Source: Chordibacter sp038110535 (lineage in GTDB: Bacteria > Verrucomicrobiota > Verrucomicrobiia > Opitutales > Seribacteraceae). From it: a stretch of DNA of 64,000 nucleotides. Within the stretch, counting starts at the first letter, position 1; each line of letters starts with the position of its first letter. A model generated the notes under the pieces. It had not been told where the DNA came from. It saw nothing but the letters and a program-made list of their open reading frames with translations, and did not search any database. Positions 36,210 to 44,129 of the stretch are shown one piece after another. The stretch lies in the NCBI GenBank assembly GCA_038110535.1, contig JAYNJW010000007.1, positions 6,465 through 70,464 of the forward strand. Reading direction: 5' to 3'. A program made the position numbers and the translations under genes.

Positions 36210-36907
36210 TGGGAATAAGGAGGAAGATGTTTGATCAAGTGCCGGTGCACGGTTTCGCAAATTTTTTGATGACCAACCGGGTTGGGATGAATACGGTCAG
36301 GCAGGTTCATTTCCGGGTATCCTCCGACATCTTGGAGAAGGAAAGGAAGGAGAGGAACTTCAAATTCCTTTGCCAGTTCGGGAAAGATATTTTCAAAGTC
36401 TTGCAAGTGGCGTGCTCCGTAATTAGGCGGGAGTTTCATCCCTGCGATCATCACCGGAACTTCTATTGTCCTGGCTCGTTCCAGGATAATTGCCAAGTTC
36501 TCCTTTGATTTTTCCGGAGGTATGCCTCGCAAACCATCGTTTCCTCCAAGGGCAACGATCAAAAAGTCAGGCGGGTCCTGCAGATACCAATCAATTCGGG
36601 ATGCTCCCCCACTGGTGGTCGATCCGGTGACCCCACCGTTGATCACCTCAAAGGATCTTTGTTCAGCTGCACGCCCAGCGTTTAATTTTTTTTCCAATAG
36701 ATAAGGGTATGCTTGAACGGAGGATACCCCGTAGCCCTCGGTCAGGGAATCTCCCAAGATGAGAATTCGAAATGGTTTGTCTGCAATTTTTTCTTCCTTG
36801 GGTGGCAACTGTTGTACATGTTTATCTGTATCTCCGTTACATCCTGTCAGAAGAATAACAATGGCGATAAAAAGGCAAAGGTTTGCCCGATGAGGAAAGA
36901 TCGACAT
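36206..36907 (-). CDS. tesA: GDSL esterase/lysophospholipase (TesA-like), lipoprotein
   Basis: 233 residues. The N-terminal hydrophobic segment ends in a good lipobox (LLTGC, Cys23), so the enzyme is probably anchored in an envelope membrane. SGNH hydrolase blocks are clear: block I LILGDSLTEGYG (nucleophile Ser), block II Gly in NGGVTGSTTSGG, block III GGNDGLRG (Asn) and block V DRIHPNPVGHQ (Asp and His). E. coli TesA has thioesterase, protease I and lysophospholipase L1 activity. It is the first gene of the leftward tesA-ybbA-ybbP group, overlapping ybbA by 4 bp at the GTG start. Confidence 0.9.
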   Translation of the reverse strand: MSIFPHRANLCLFIAIVILLTGCNGDTDKHVQQLPPKEEKIADKPFRILILGDSLTEGYGVSSVQAYPYLLEKKLNAGRAAEQRSFEVINGGVTGSTTSGGASRIDWYLQDPPDFLIVALGGNDGLRGIPPEKSKENLAIILERARTIEVPVMIAGMKLPPNYGARHLQDFENIFPELAKEFEVPLLPFLLQDVGGYPEMNLPDRIHPNPVGHQKICETVHRHLIKHLPPYSQ

Positions 36908-36947
36908 AATTTTTTTTTATGCCCTTTCTTGTTCCCCAACAAATGCT

Positions 36948-37370
36948 GTGAGCGTACTTTTCGAATTTTTACACGAGCATGCACTCAGTATAGATTTTGC
37001 CATCTTTATACTTATATGGCTGGTGCAAGTGGTCGTCTACCCGGTTTTTCGGGAAATCCCGCCCGATCGTTTTGCCCGCTGGCACCCGCACTACTGCACC
37101 AAGATCGGATGGTTTGTGCTTCCCCTGATGCTGGCCCAGTTGCTCGGTACACTCTCGAACTGTTTTTTTGTCGGTGACGATTTATCCTGGGCCAAAATCC
37201 TTTGTGTTCTGGTTGCCTTGGTGGTAACCTTTTTGATCTCTGCTCCCTGTCACCGTAGATTAATCAGGGAGGGAAAGACGGATCATGTGGTGGAGCGTTT
37301 AATTCGCACCAATCGTTGGCGCACCATTGCGTGGACTGGTACACTAATCATTTCCTGGTTACAATACTGA
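36948..37370 (+). CDS. Small four-helix membrane protein of unknown function
   Basis: 140 residues starting at a GTG. Four hydrophobic segments are visible (about 13-32, 50-70, 80-100 and 120-138), with conserved-looking charged loops FREIPPDRFARWHPHYC and CHRRLIREGKTDHVVERLIRTNRWRT. The pattern resembles small DUF-type integral membrane proteins found in marine bacteria near photolyase genes, but no function is known. Its stop overlaps the start of the DUF2256 gene by one base (TGATG), and the photolyase follows, so the three appear to be one operon. Confidence 0.7.
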   Translation: MSVLFEFLHEHALSIDFAIFILIWLVQVVVYPVFREIPPDRFARWHPHYCTKIGWFVLPLMLAQLLGTLSNCFFVGDDLSWAKILCVLVALVVTFLISAPCHRRLIREGKTDHVVERLIRTNRWRTIAWTGTLIISWLQY

Positions 37371-37513
37371 TGGGTGTAAAGAAGTCCAAATTGGAGGAAA
37401 AAGACTGTGTCCGTTGTGGACGGCCATTTCGCAACCGCAAGAAATGGATCCTGCGGGGAATATGGGATCAAATTCTTTACTGTTCAGAAAAATGCCGTCG
37501 ATCACGGGGTTGA
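37370..37513 (+). CDS. DUF2256 zinc-ribbon-like small protein
   Basis: 47 residues from the ATG at 37370. Two Cys pairs (CVRCGRPF and YCSEKCRR) flank a basic, Trp-containing linker (RNRKKWILRGIWDQ), which is the pattern of DUF2256, a small putative zinc-binding family. DUF2256 genes very often lie beside cryptochrome/photolyase genes, as here, where the next gene overlaps it by 22 bp. The frame is open further upstream (37316), but those residues lie inside the preceding membrane-protein gene and are not conserved. Confidence 0.85.
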   Translation: MGVKKSKLEEKDCVRCGRPFRNRKKWILRGIWDQILYCSEKCRRSRG

Positions 37514-39060
37514 ATGATTTTCCAGTCCATCGAACTGTTTGGTGGATCAAGAGGGATCTTCGGATATCGGACAATCACTGCCTCCATTTTGCCACGCAGT
37601 CATCTAAGGAAGTCATCCCTTTTTTCTGCTGGGAGCCCGATATTTTAGAGGCCGAGGATTACGGAACTTTTCATTTGCAAGCTCAATGGCAGGGCCTGCG
37701 TGGGTTGTCCGCAAGTTTGCGTAAACGGGGTTCGGGAATAATCGAACGGTCAGGTGAGGTGGTCGATCAGTTGAACAAGCTCTATCGAAAACTTCCCTTT
37801 CAGCGAATTCGCTCCTACCAGGAAACTGGAAATGATCGAACATTCTCCCGGGACCGGGCGGTCCGTTGCTGGTGTAAGGAAAACGGGGTGGAATGGATTG
37901 AGCATCCTGGGTCGACGGTGCTCCGGGGAATGTCTGCAGAAGAAAAGCGCCGGAAGCATCCCCAAAGCCGGCGTGGAAGACTGGCGGTTTTGCCCATTCC
38001 TGAAAATCTTCTACCACCTAAGGATCAATCGTTCTTTGCCAATCCGATGAACTGGAGGGAATTGCAATCTGTATTTCCCCAATTTTCTGTGCCGTTATCC
38101 CCCCATCTTCAAACCGTGAATGAACAAAGTGCCTGGGATACGATTGGTTCGTTTTTGCAGGAGCGCGGGGTTGCCTATTCGGGGGGTATTTCATCTCCTA
38201 ACTCTGCTTTTTTTGCGGGCTCGCGTCTTTCTCCCCATCTCGCATGGGGTACGATTAGTTTGGGAAGCGTATTCCGTGCACTGGACCGGAAGCGCGAGGA
38301 ATTGAGTGCCATAGAGGGACCCAACCGTTGGAGACGAAGTTTGCATGCATTCGAATCTCGCCTGCACTGGCGGGATCATTTTATCCAGCGGTTGGAGGGT
38401 TGTCCGCAGATGGAATTTTCCGCCCTCAATCCTGCCTTTGACACGATCGAATATAAGGATGAGCCCCAGTTGCTTGAGGCGTGGATGGAGGGGCGAACCG
38501 GGTATCCATTGGTAGATGCATGCATGCGTTGCCTGGCGCAAACGGGATTTCTTAATTTTCGGATGCGGGCAATGGTGGTAAGTTTTGCCTGCTTTGGTCT
38601 GCATCTTTCTTGGCGAACGGTGCATGGTCCACTAGCTCGGTTTTTTTTAGATTACGAACCCGGGATTCATCTTTCCCAGTTACAGATGCAGGCCGGAGTA
38701 ACCGGGATAAACGCCATCCGGGTGTACAGTCCCTGCAAGCAGTTTTTGGATCACGATTCTGAGGGTAGGTTTGTAAAAACGTGGATCCCGGAGTTGAGGG
38801 ATCGTACGCCAGTTGAAATTGCCCACGCAGGGGAAGTAAGACTGCCGGGGTATCCTTTTCCGATCATCGATTTAAAGCAACAGGCCAAGAAAATGAAGGA
38901 CCTCATCTTTACAGTCCGAAAAAGTGTTATTGGGAAACAATCTGCCCGCGAGGTTTTACAAAGACATGGTTCACGCAAGGGCAGTGAGATAAATAGGCGA
39001 AAGAAAAGTAATGTGTCAGCTTCCGGGCAGCTTGTCTTGTTCAAAGACCAAGCCCTGTGA
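37492..39060 (+). CDS. Photolyase/cryptochrome family flavoprotein
   Basis: About 522 residues from MPSITGLND at 37492; longer in-frame starts lie inside DUF2256. The N-terminal Rossmann (antenna) domain begins TVWWIKRDLRISDN, and the FAD-binding helical domain carries SRLSPHLAWGTIS, SRLHWRDHFIQR and GYPLVDACMRCL. The lesion-site region reads LQMQAGVTGINAIRVYSP in place of the classic GNWQW...STGTD, so it belongs to the photolyase-related group that travels with DUF2256 rather than to typical class I CPD photolyase. It may repair UV lesions or act as a blue-light sensor. The C-terminal 60 residues are a basic tail. It overlaps the convergent gene by 20 bp. Confidence 0.88.
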   Translation: MPSITGLNDFPVHRTVWWIKRDLRISDNHCLHFATQSSKEVIPFFCWEPDILEAEDYGTFHLQAQWQGLRGLSASLRKRGSGIIERSGEVVDQLNKLYRKLPFQRIRSYQETGNDRTFSRDRAVRCWCKENGVEWIEHPGSTVLRGMSAEEKRRKHPQSRRGRLAVLPIPENLLPPKDQSFFANPMNWRELQSVFPQFSVPLSPHLQTVNEQSAWDTIGSFLQERGVAYSGGISSPNSAFFAGSRLSPHLAWGTISLGSVFRALDRKREELSAIEGPNRWRRSLHAFESRLHWRDHFIQRLEGCPQMEFSALNPAFDTIEYKDEPQLLEAWMEGRTGYPLVDACMRCLAQTGFLNFRMRAMVVSFACFGLHLSWRTVHGPLARFFLDYEPGIHLSQLQMQAGVTGINAIRVYSPCKQFLDHDSEGRFVKTWIPELRDRTPVEIAHAGEVRLPGYPFPIIDLKQQAKKMKDLIFTVRKSVIGKQSAREVLQRHGSRKGSEINRRKKSNVSASGQLVLFKDQAL

Positions 39061-40048
39061 CCCCTCTGAGGTCACAGCGTAAATCCTCCATAGCTAATAA
39101 ACCACGAAGCCATTTCTTAGGAACGCCACATCCAATGCCAAGGATACTCCCGATGACCACGGCACGGTGGCAATTATCCCCACCGGCCTTGGCATTTTGT
39201 AAGAGACTGAGCGAAAAGTCTTCGTGGTATTTCCATGCAAAATAAAGGGATGCAACAAAAGATTCAGGGAGATAACAAGCGGTGGACAATTTTTCTCCGA
39301 CCACCACCCGGTCGGGCAGGTCCGCCCAATTCATAAATTTGGCAACTGAAACTCCGGCTATGGGCAGTTCAGAAAGTACTTTGCGGATGGGGGTACCCAT
39401 AGTGATATGAATAAGAATGCGGGCAAGATCGGCCGCAGCCCGGATGGCGTACTCGTGGTCGTGAGTTGCCCGGACCAGCGACATGGCATGCTCAATCAGG
39501 GTGGCAGGGTCGGTGGTGTCGAGGGCTTCAAGACCAGCGAGTAGTCCGGGGATCAAACTGAGTGCCCCGATGTGCAGATCGGCAGAGGCACAGGAATGCA
39601 GGGATTTTCCCCGCGCATAGTGAGTGAAGAAATTACGGTGGTATTCTTCAGCATAAGTATCCTGATGCCAACCGGGTGTGAGCATGACCTCGGCGTAGCG
39701 GCACAGCCAAGAATCCAGATCGTATTCACCCCGTAAAATGATCCAGAGATACAGTTCAACAGCGAGTTTCAGGTTGAGTGTATTCTCACCTGCACGGAGA
39801 TGCTGGTGGTAATGTACCCCCCGTTTCCCCCAATGTTTTGCCTGATCATGAAGGATGTCTGCTTTCGGACCGATCGGTTGGTATGATGATCTCCAGAGGA
39901 TACTGTCCGGATGGGGGTTGCGGGGCGGCAGGTAATCGACGAAGTCTCCGTAGTCTTGGTCTAGTGCGTCCCGGTTATAGTACCAATGGACCGGCATGGC
40001 GATCGCATCACCAACTAGGGAACCAAGAAATCCGTTTTGCAAGCTCAC
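39041..40048 (-). CDS. ADP-ribosylglycohydrolase-fold protein with altered metal sites
   Basis: 335 residues. The fold is recognisable from the start LGSLVGDAIAMPVHW and the late helix following a glycine pair (AGGDNCHRAVVIGSILG). Normal ADP-ribosylhydrolases bind two Mg ions through a TDDT-like motif and a C-terminal DxDT; here these positions read GENT (87-90) and DNCHR (291-295), so the usual ligands are partly replaced. The same replacements occur consistently in a subfamily I remember from fungi and bacteria, which argues for a different substrate rather than decay. It is convergent with the photolyase (20-bp overlap) and divergent from the deacetylase gene. Confidence 0.8.
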   Translation of the reverse strand: MSLQNGFLGSLVGDAIAMPVHWYYNRDALDQDYGDFVDYLPPRNPHPDSILWRSSYQPIGPKADILHDQAKHWGKRGVHYHQHLRAGENTLNLKLAVELYLWIILRGEYDLDSWLCRYAEVMLTPGWHQDTYAEEYHRNFFTHYARGKSLHSCASADLHIGALSLIPGLLAGLEALDTTDPATLIEHAMSLVRATHDHEYAIRAAADLARILIHITMGTPIRKVLSELPIAGVSVAKFMNWADLPDRVVVGEKLSTACYLPESFVASLYFAWKYHEDFSLSLLQNAKAGGDNCHRAVVIGSILGIGCGVPKKWLRGLLAMEDLRCDLRGVTGLGL

Positions 40049-40075
40049 TCAAACATTCATAGAAAGGTTGGCTGA

Positions 40076-41044
40076 ATGGACAAATTGGCAATGGGTAAAA
40101 ACCACTCAAGCAGGGCAAGTATGCCCTTGTTTTATGATGAGATATATTCTTCTGGTCTCGACCGAACCGCCCGCTTCCCCGTCGATCGATATTCTCGTAT
40201 CGCTGAGCAAATTAAACGGGACGACAGGGATGAGCTTATTGAATTAAGGTGCCCGCGTGCTGCCACCCGGGAAGAAATTTTATTAGTCCATGATGTAGAT
40301 TATGTGGATCGCTTCCTTGCTCAAAAATTACACGAGGATGAAATGAGACGAATAGGATTGCGCCCATGGAAGCCGGAAATTGTCGAGCGAACCCTGCGTT
40401 TGGTCGGTGGAGCAATGGACGGGTTGGATTTATTGTTCATGGGCGAACCCTTGGCTGGAAATATGGCGGGTGGTACTCATCATGCTTTTCGGGCAGAGGG
40501 TGCCGGATATTGTATCTTTAATGATCTGGCGATTTGTGCAGAAGTTGCCCGCAGGCGTGGACAGGCAAAATCGATTTTGGTACTGGACCTCGATGTTCAC
40601 CAGGGAGATGGAACGGCGGAAATTTTTCAGGGGGATGCGGGGGTTTTTACCGTTTCGATCCATGGGCAGGACAATTTTCCTTTTCGAAAAAAATCCAGCG
40701 ATCTCGATATCGGGCTATCCAAAGGGGCGGGAGATGAGGAATTTCTAGATGTACTTGACCGAGTGCTCCTGCAGTTATCGGGCTATTCCTTTGACCTCCT
40801 CTTTTTTCAGGCCGGAGTGGATGGGTTGAAAATGGATGGGCTTGGCTTACTCAACTTGTCAAGGGAAGGAATGAGGGAGCGGAATGAGAAAGTGTTCAAG
40901 TGGCGCCGTGAACTGGGAATCCCTATGCTCTTATTCATGGGTGGTGGCTATTCCGATCCGATTGATCATACGGTTGATGCGTTTGCAGATTTGTTTTTCG
41001 GGGCGGCAAAAGAATACCGACTTGCTCGTGCAGGTGGGGGGTGA
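40076..41044 (+). CDS. Histone deacetylase/acetylpolyamine amidohydrolase family protein
   Basis: 322 residues of the arginase/deacetylase fold. The zinc and catalytic residues are in place: tandem His at 135-136 (GGTHHAF), Asp173 and His175 in DLDVHQGDGT, Asp249 in FFQAGVDG, and the late Tyr in GGGYS. Bacterial members deacetylate polyamines, acetoin-pathway enzymes or lysines on proteins; the substrate here is unknown. The ATG at 40076 is used; MPLFYDE at 40121 matches the family N-terminus equally well. It is divergent from the ADP-ribosylglycohydrolase-like gene by 27 bp. Confidence 0.9.
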   Translation: MDKLAMGKNHSSRASMPLFYDEIYSSGLDRTARFPVDRYSRIAEQIKRDDRDELIELRCPRAATREEILLVHDVDYVDRFLAQKLHEDEMRRIGLRPWKPEIVERTLRLVGGAMDGLDLLFMGEPLAGNMAGGTHHAFRAEGAGYCIFNDLAICAEVARRRGQAKSILVLDLDVHQGDGTAEIFQGDAGVFTVSIHGQDNFPFRKKSSDLDIGLSKGAGDEEFLDVLDRVLLQLSGYSFDLLFFQAGVDGLKMDGLGLLNLSREGMRERNEKVFKWRRELGIPMLLFMGGGYSDPIDHTVDAFADLFFGAAKEYRLARAGGG

Positions 41045-41057
41045 GGTTCAGTTCGGT

Positions 41058-41711
41058 TCAATCCTTTTGTTGCGTTTGTAATTGTTCTGGGGGGACTGTT
41101 TTTTGTTTGCTGGGCATAAAGCACCGGAGAAACGAAGAAATAAATAAGCCTAGGTGTAGGCAGGTGGGCAGAGCTGCGGATACTCCCATGATCAGGCCAA
41201 AATAGATATTCTTGGCATTTTCCCGTCCGGTTGGATCCTGAATGGCCTGAATGGCACGATTGGTGTACTTTGTGCCCCGCTCCGCCAGTTCTTCGGGTGC
41301 GGTTTCCCACAGACTGATCATCCATCCACCAAAGGTAAAGACGAACAACACCCAGAATGTTGCCAACACTGCGATCACCAGATCGAGCGAAAGGTGGAAG
41401 ATATACTCCGTAGTTTTGGTAGATGCGAGAGCCCGCCTGATTATCCAGATAGTAATAAAAAAAGAAAGGCTGTCGAATAAGGCACCCAATAGGCCAACTG
41501 GGATTTGCAATTTTATATAATGGGCAGCCTCATGGGTCATCATGTAATGGGGAAAAGCGGTATAGATTGCCCACCAATAGCAGGCGATGTTCAAAAAAAT
41601 AAAAAAACCAAACAGAATAGGAAAAAAGATTTTGATCGATCCACGCCTGCGTTCATAGAGGTCGAGCACTTGGTGCAATGCATCTCGCCAGAGCTTTATG
41701 ATTCCTTCCAC
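41058..41711 (-). CDS. Integral membrane protein of unknown function
   Basis: 217 residues with four to five hydrophobic helices (about 28-50, 68-90, 105-128 and 167-190). No family motif is recognised. A loop ETAPEELAERGTKYTNRAIQAI precedes the last helix, and the C-terminus is a Gln/Lys-rich tail. The gene is convergent with the deacetylase and divergent from the NPF-repeat protein gene, so it is a single-gene unit. Confidence 0.65.
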   Translation of the reverse strand: MEGIIKLWRDALHQVLDLYERRRGSIKIFFPILFGFFIFLNIACYWWAIYTAFPHYMMTHEAAHYIKLQIPVGLLGALFDSLSFFITIWIIRRALASTKTTEYIFHLSLDLVIAVLATFWVLFVFTFGGWMISLWETAPEELAERGTKYTNRAIQAIQDPTGRENAKNIYFGLIMGVSAALPTCLHLGLFISSFLRCFMPSKQKTVPPEQLQTQQKD

Positions 41712-41788
41712 ACCCCAGTTTTAATTCCATCTTATCCCAGATACAATCCAGATCTGCTTGATTGAACCAGTCAAAGCCTAGTAAAAGA

Positions 41789-42766
41789 ATGATCGTGAAC
41801 CAATGGTGCCCAAGAATTTTTTTCCCAAAACTTTGCGATCTGCTTTTGGTACTTGTGCTTTTATGTGCAGGTTTAGGTCGGGATAGCTGGGCGGATCGAG
41901 GAAGGATGGAGGGAATCCTTTCCGCCAAGGGTGATACATGGATTGAGGTCTTGGACGACAGGGATTTATCCCACCGTTTTATTCCTCAATGGAGGGGAGA
42001 AGGACCAGCAAATGGGGGAGCTTTTGATGAGGAAATGATGGAATGTATCAATCAGTTGGTGGTGGGCAACCGGGTAGCGGTCAAATGGGTGCATGACGGG
42101 CATCTTCGGGTCCTTGATGCCGATACATTAGTTCCCAAATATGCGGAGGGTATGTTTATTGGATATCTCTTAAAAACGGGCAAAAGATGGATCGATGTTC
42201 AGAATATTGAAGAAGGCAAACCTTGGCGCTTTTATTTACCCTGGGTGGGGGGATACCCTAGTGAGGGTGGTGGTTATGACCGACAAATTCTCCGGGATTT
42301 AGAAAAACATAACCCTACGGACCCACTCAGATTCTACTGGAAATACCGAGCTCGTCCAACCGTGGTCTCTGTATACGAAAAATTAAGCGATTCAGTCACC
42401 CCTTTCTGGGTGGGGAAAAAACTTCCGGCACCCAAACAAATCCGGGCGATTCGACAGCCTCCCAAGTCTGAGTCTGAGCCTTCGCATCAACCAGATGCAC
42501 CTCCTGCCAGTCCCTTTGATTTGGCCGCCCCGAAACCCGCCAGTCCCTTTGACTTGGCCGCCCCGAAAACGAATAATCCATTTGAACAAGCCAGCCCCAA
42601 GCCCGCGGGTAATCCATTCGACCAGTCCGAAACGAAAGAAGCCAAGAGCAGTCCTTTTGAGATGATTCAGTCTCCGGTTCCCCGGCAGATCGATGCTCAG
42701 GTGAACCCATTCGAAAATTTACCTCTTCCCCAACCGAGTCCGTTCGAATTGATGAATCAAAAGTAG
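41789..42766 (+). CDS. Secreted protein with seven (N/S)PF(D/E) motifs
   Basis: About 325 residues from the ATG at 41789 (the frame opens at TTG 41762). A hydrophobic leader (residues about 12-30) suggests secretion. Two related modules follow, each with a pattern of Gly, Trp-Ile, Val, then Arg, Pro-x-Trp, then GG and Asp; they span about 39-114 and 120-199 and look like an internal duplication of a small beta-barrel. A Pro-rich C-terminal third carries seven evenly spaced motifs: SPFD, SPFD, NPFE, NPFD, SPFE, NPFE and SPFE. The first two repeats share an 11-residue unit (SPFDLAAPK plus two). No enzyme motif is visible. Short linear motifs of this type bind partner domains in eukaryotes (EH domains bind NPF), but no bacterial partner is known to me. 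Confidence 0.7.
   Translation: MIVNQWCPRIFFPKLCDLLLVLVLLCAGLGRDSWADRGRMEGILSAKGDTWIEVLDDRDLSHRFIPQWRGEGPANGGAFDEEMMECINQLVVGNRVAVKWVHDGHLRVLDADTLVPKYAEGMFIGYLLKTGKRWIDVQNIEEGKPWRFYLPWVGGYPSEGGGYDRQILRDLEKHNPTDPLRFYWKYRARPTVVSVYEKLSDSVTPFWVGKKLPAPKQIRAIRQPPKSESEPSHQPDAPPASPFDLAAPKPASPFDLAAPKTNNPFEQASPKPAGNPFDQSETKEAKSSPFEMIQSPVPRQIDAQVNPFENLPLPQPSPFELMNQK
42509..42748 (+). repeat. Coding repeat of (N/S)PF(D/E) motifs
   Basis: This part of the gene encodes seven copies of a four-residue core in a Pro/Ala/Lys-rich context, spaced about 9-18 residues apart. Copies 1 and 2 are near-identical at the DNA level over about 30 bp (only a few synonymous or single-base differences), so at least one duplication is recent. 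The others have diverged at DNA level while keeping Pro-Phe-acidic, which suggests selection on the motif. Confidence 0.75.
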
Positions 42767-42777
42767 GATCGGTAAGA

Positions 42778-44085
42778 TTACTGGAGATTGGGCATAAAAA
42801 TGGACGGATCTTTGAACGGATCTTGGGGATCTTCCCGTATAATCAGATTAAGACCAGATGAAATGGACCATTCCGAAGCCGTGGCATCTCCTGCCTCCCA
42901 GAATCGGTGAATCCTTTTCCTTTTTTGAAGGATTCTTTGCTCCAGGTCCAGGCTGTCTTTTCGAGAAAAACTGCTCCATAAGATGTCCTTGATCTCACCC
43001 TTTTCATTGAGGGCTATAATTTCCACCGTAGGAAATTTTCCGCTGATCCCTTGCTTCAACGAATCGTTGGCTAAATCGGAAGAAAGAGCAACATCCTTTG
43101 CTTTTATTAGGGCCGAGTCGCGGTAGGATTCAAAGTTTGGATCGAATCGTTCGGGCAGAATCTTTCCCTCGATGTCACGCACGGCCAGTTCAACAATCTC
43201 GGATGACCAGACCGGTGCAATTTTTCCTCCCCGCTGGTCAACACAAAATACTTTAGCAGGCAAATTTTTGGGGTTTCGATAGGAGGGAATTTCAGAAATT
43301 GCCAGGTAGCACTCATCTATAGCTTTGGAAAGACCGTATGCGTTTGGCTCATGCACCGTTTCCAAAGGTTTGTCATCTGGTAAGTAGACAATCAGTCCCT
43401 CGGTTCTGGGGTAGTAGCATACTTGATTGCCAATGAGTCTGCCCATTTCATCAAACCGGCCCTCTTCCTCCAGTAAATCTTCCTTGGATAATCCGGTTTG
43501 TCCACGAGGATGAAAGTAGGTGCGGTAAGGACCAACCGGTATGCCTTTGGAGAAAGTTGCTTCAAGCCTGATGTTACTGTTCACTGGAATTTCTCCGACA
43601 TCTAGACCCTCTTCCCGTATTTTCTCAAAGTAACGAAAAACCTCTGCGTTCGTCAGAGAATAATAAAGGGAAAGATTACCTTCTAATTCGTCCTGGAAAT
43701 AATTTTTTTGATAGAGGACCTCGCCTGCTTTCCCATAGGAAATAAAGGTGCCCTCACGCTTTCCGCGTTCAAAGGATCCGGTCAGTTTCTTCAAGCCGTT
43801 GCTTTGCCAGAAAAAGAAAGATCCGTGCCGAAGACCGTCCACAAATCCGATTTCAAACTTTTTCTGACCATTGGAATATTTTTCTGTGACCCGGGCAAAC
43901 TTCCAATGACCAACCGGATCTTTCTCCCCGGCCAAATACAACCGAAGAATCCCATTTTCATCCTTGCGGTATTCCAGTTTTTCGGTGGTTACCTCCTCCT
44001 CTTGGGAACAGCCAGGCATGCAAAGAAGGGCCCCAAAAAACAAGCAGGTAGTGAGAGGAAAAATATGTGATTTGGTTAATGGCAC
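42778..44085 (-). CDS. MORN-like repeat lipoprotein
   Basis: 435 residues. The signal peptide ends at Cys26 (CMPGC, a weak lipobox), so this is probably a lipoprotein. The first half contains several MORN-type or antitoxin YwqK-like repeats of the form YxNGxxKxExxFxDGxxxGxxxxW (KYSNGQKKFEIGFVDG, then QSNGLKKLTGSFERGKREG, then YGKAGEVLYQKNYFQDELEG). The C-terminal half has no recognised motif. Such repeat proteins are common in Bacteroidota and Verrucomicrobiota envelopes and are of unknown role. It lies downstream of the htrA pair on the same strand with a 44-bp gap. Confidence 0.7.
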   Translation of the reverse strand: MPLTKSHIFPLTTCLFFGALLCMPGCSQEEEVTTEKLEYRKDENGILRLYLAGEKDPVGHWKFARVTEKYSNGQKKFEIGFVDGLRHGSFFFWQSNGLKKLTGSFERGKREGTFISYGKAGEVLYQKNYFQDELEGNLSLYYSLTNAEVFRYFEKIREEGLDVGEIPVNSNIRLEATFSKGIPVGPYRTYFHPRGQTGLSKEDLLEEEGRFDEMGRLIGNQVCYYPRTEGLIVYLPDDKPLETVHEPNAYGLSKAIDECYLAISEIPSYRNPKNLPAKVFCVDQRGGKIAPVWSSEIVELAVRDIEGKILPERFDPNFESYRDSALIKAKDVALSSDLANDSLKQGISGKFPTVEIIALNEKGEIKDILWSSFSRKDSLDLEQRILQKRKRIHRFWEAGDATASEWSISSGLNLIIREDPQDPFKDPSIFMPNLQ

Positions 44086-44129
44086 GATAAGTAATTACCT
44101 TTTCTTCAAAACAATGGGCAATGGCAAAT

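Noticed and set aside
39041..39060. 20-bp overlap of photolyase and ADP-ribosylglycohydrolase-like gene as a frameshift sign
   Set aside because: Both proteins end naturally with family-like C-termini; short convergent overlaps are common here (also 27942-27945).
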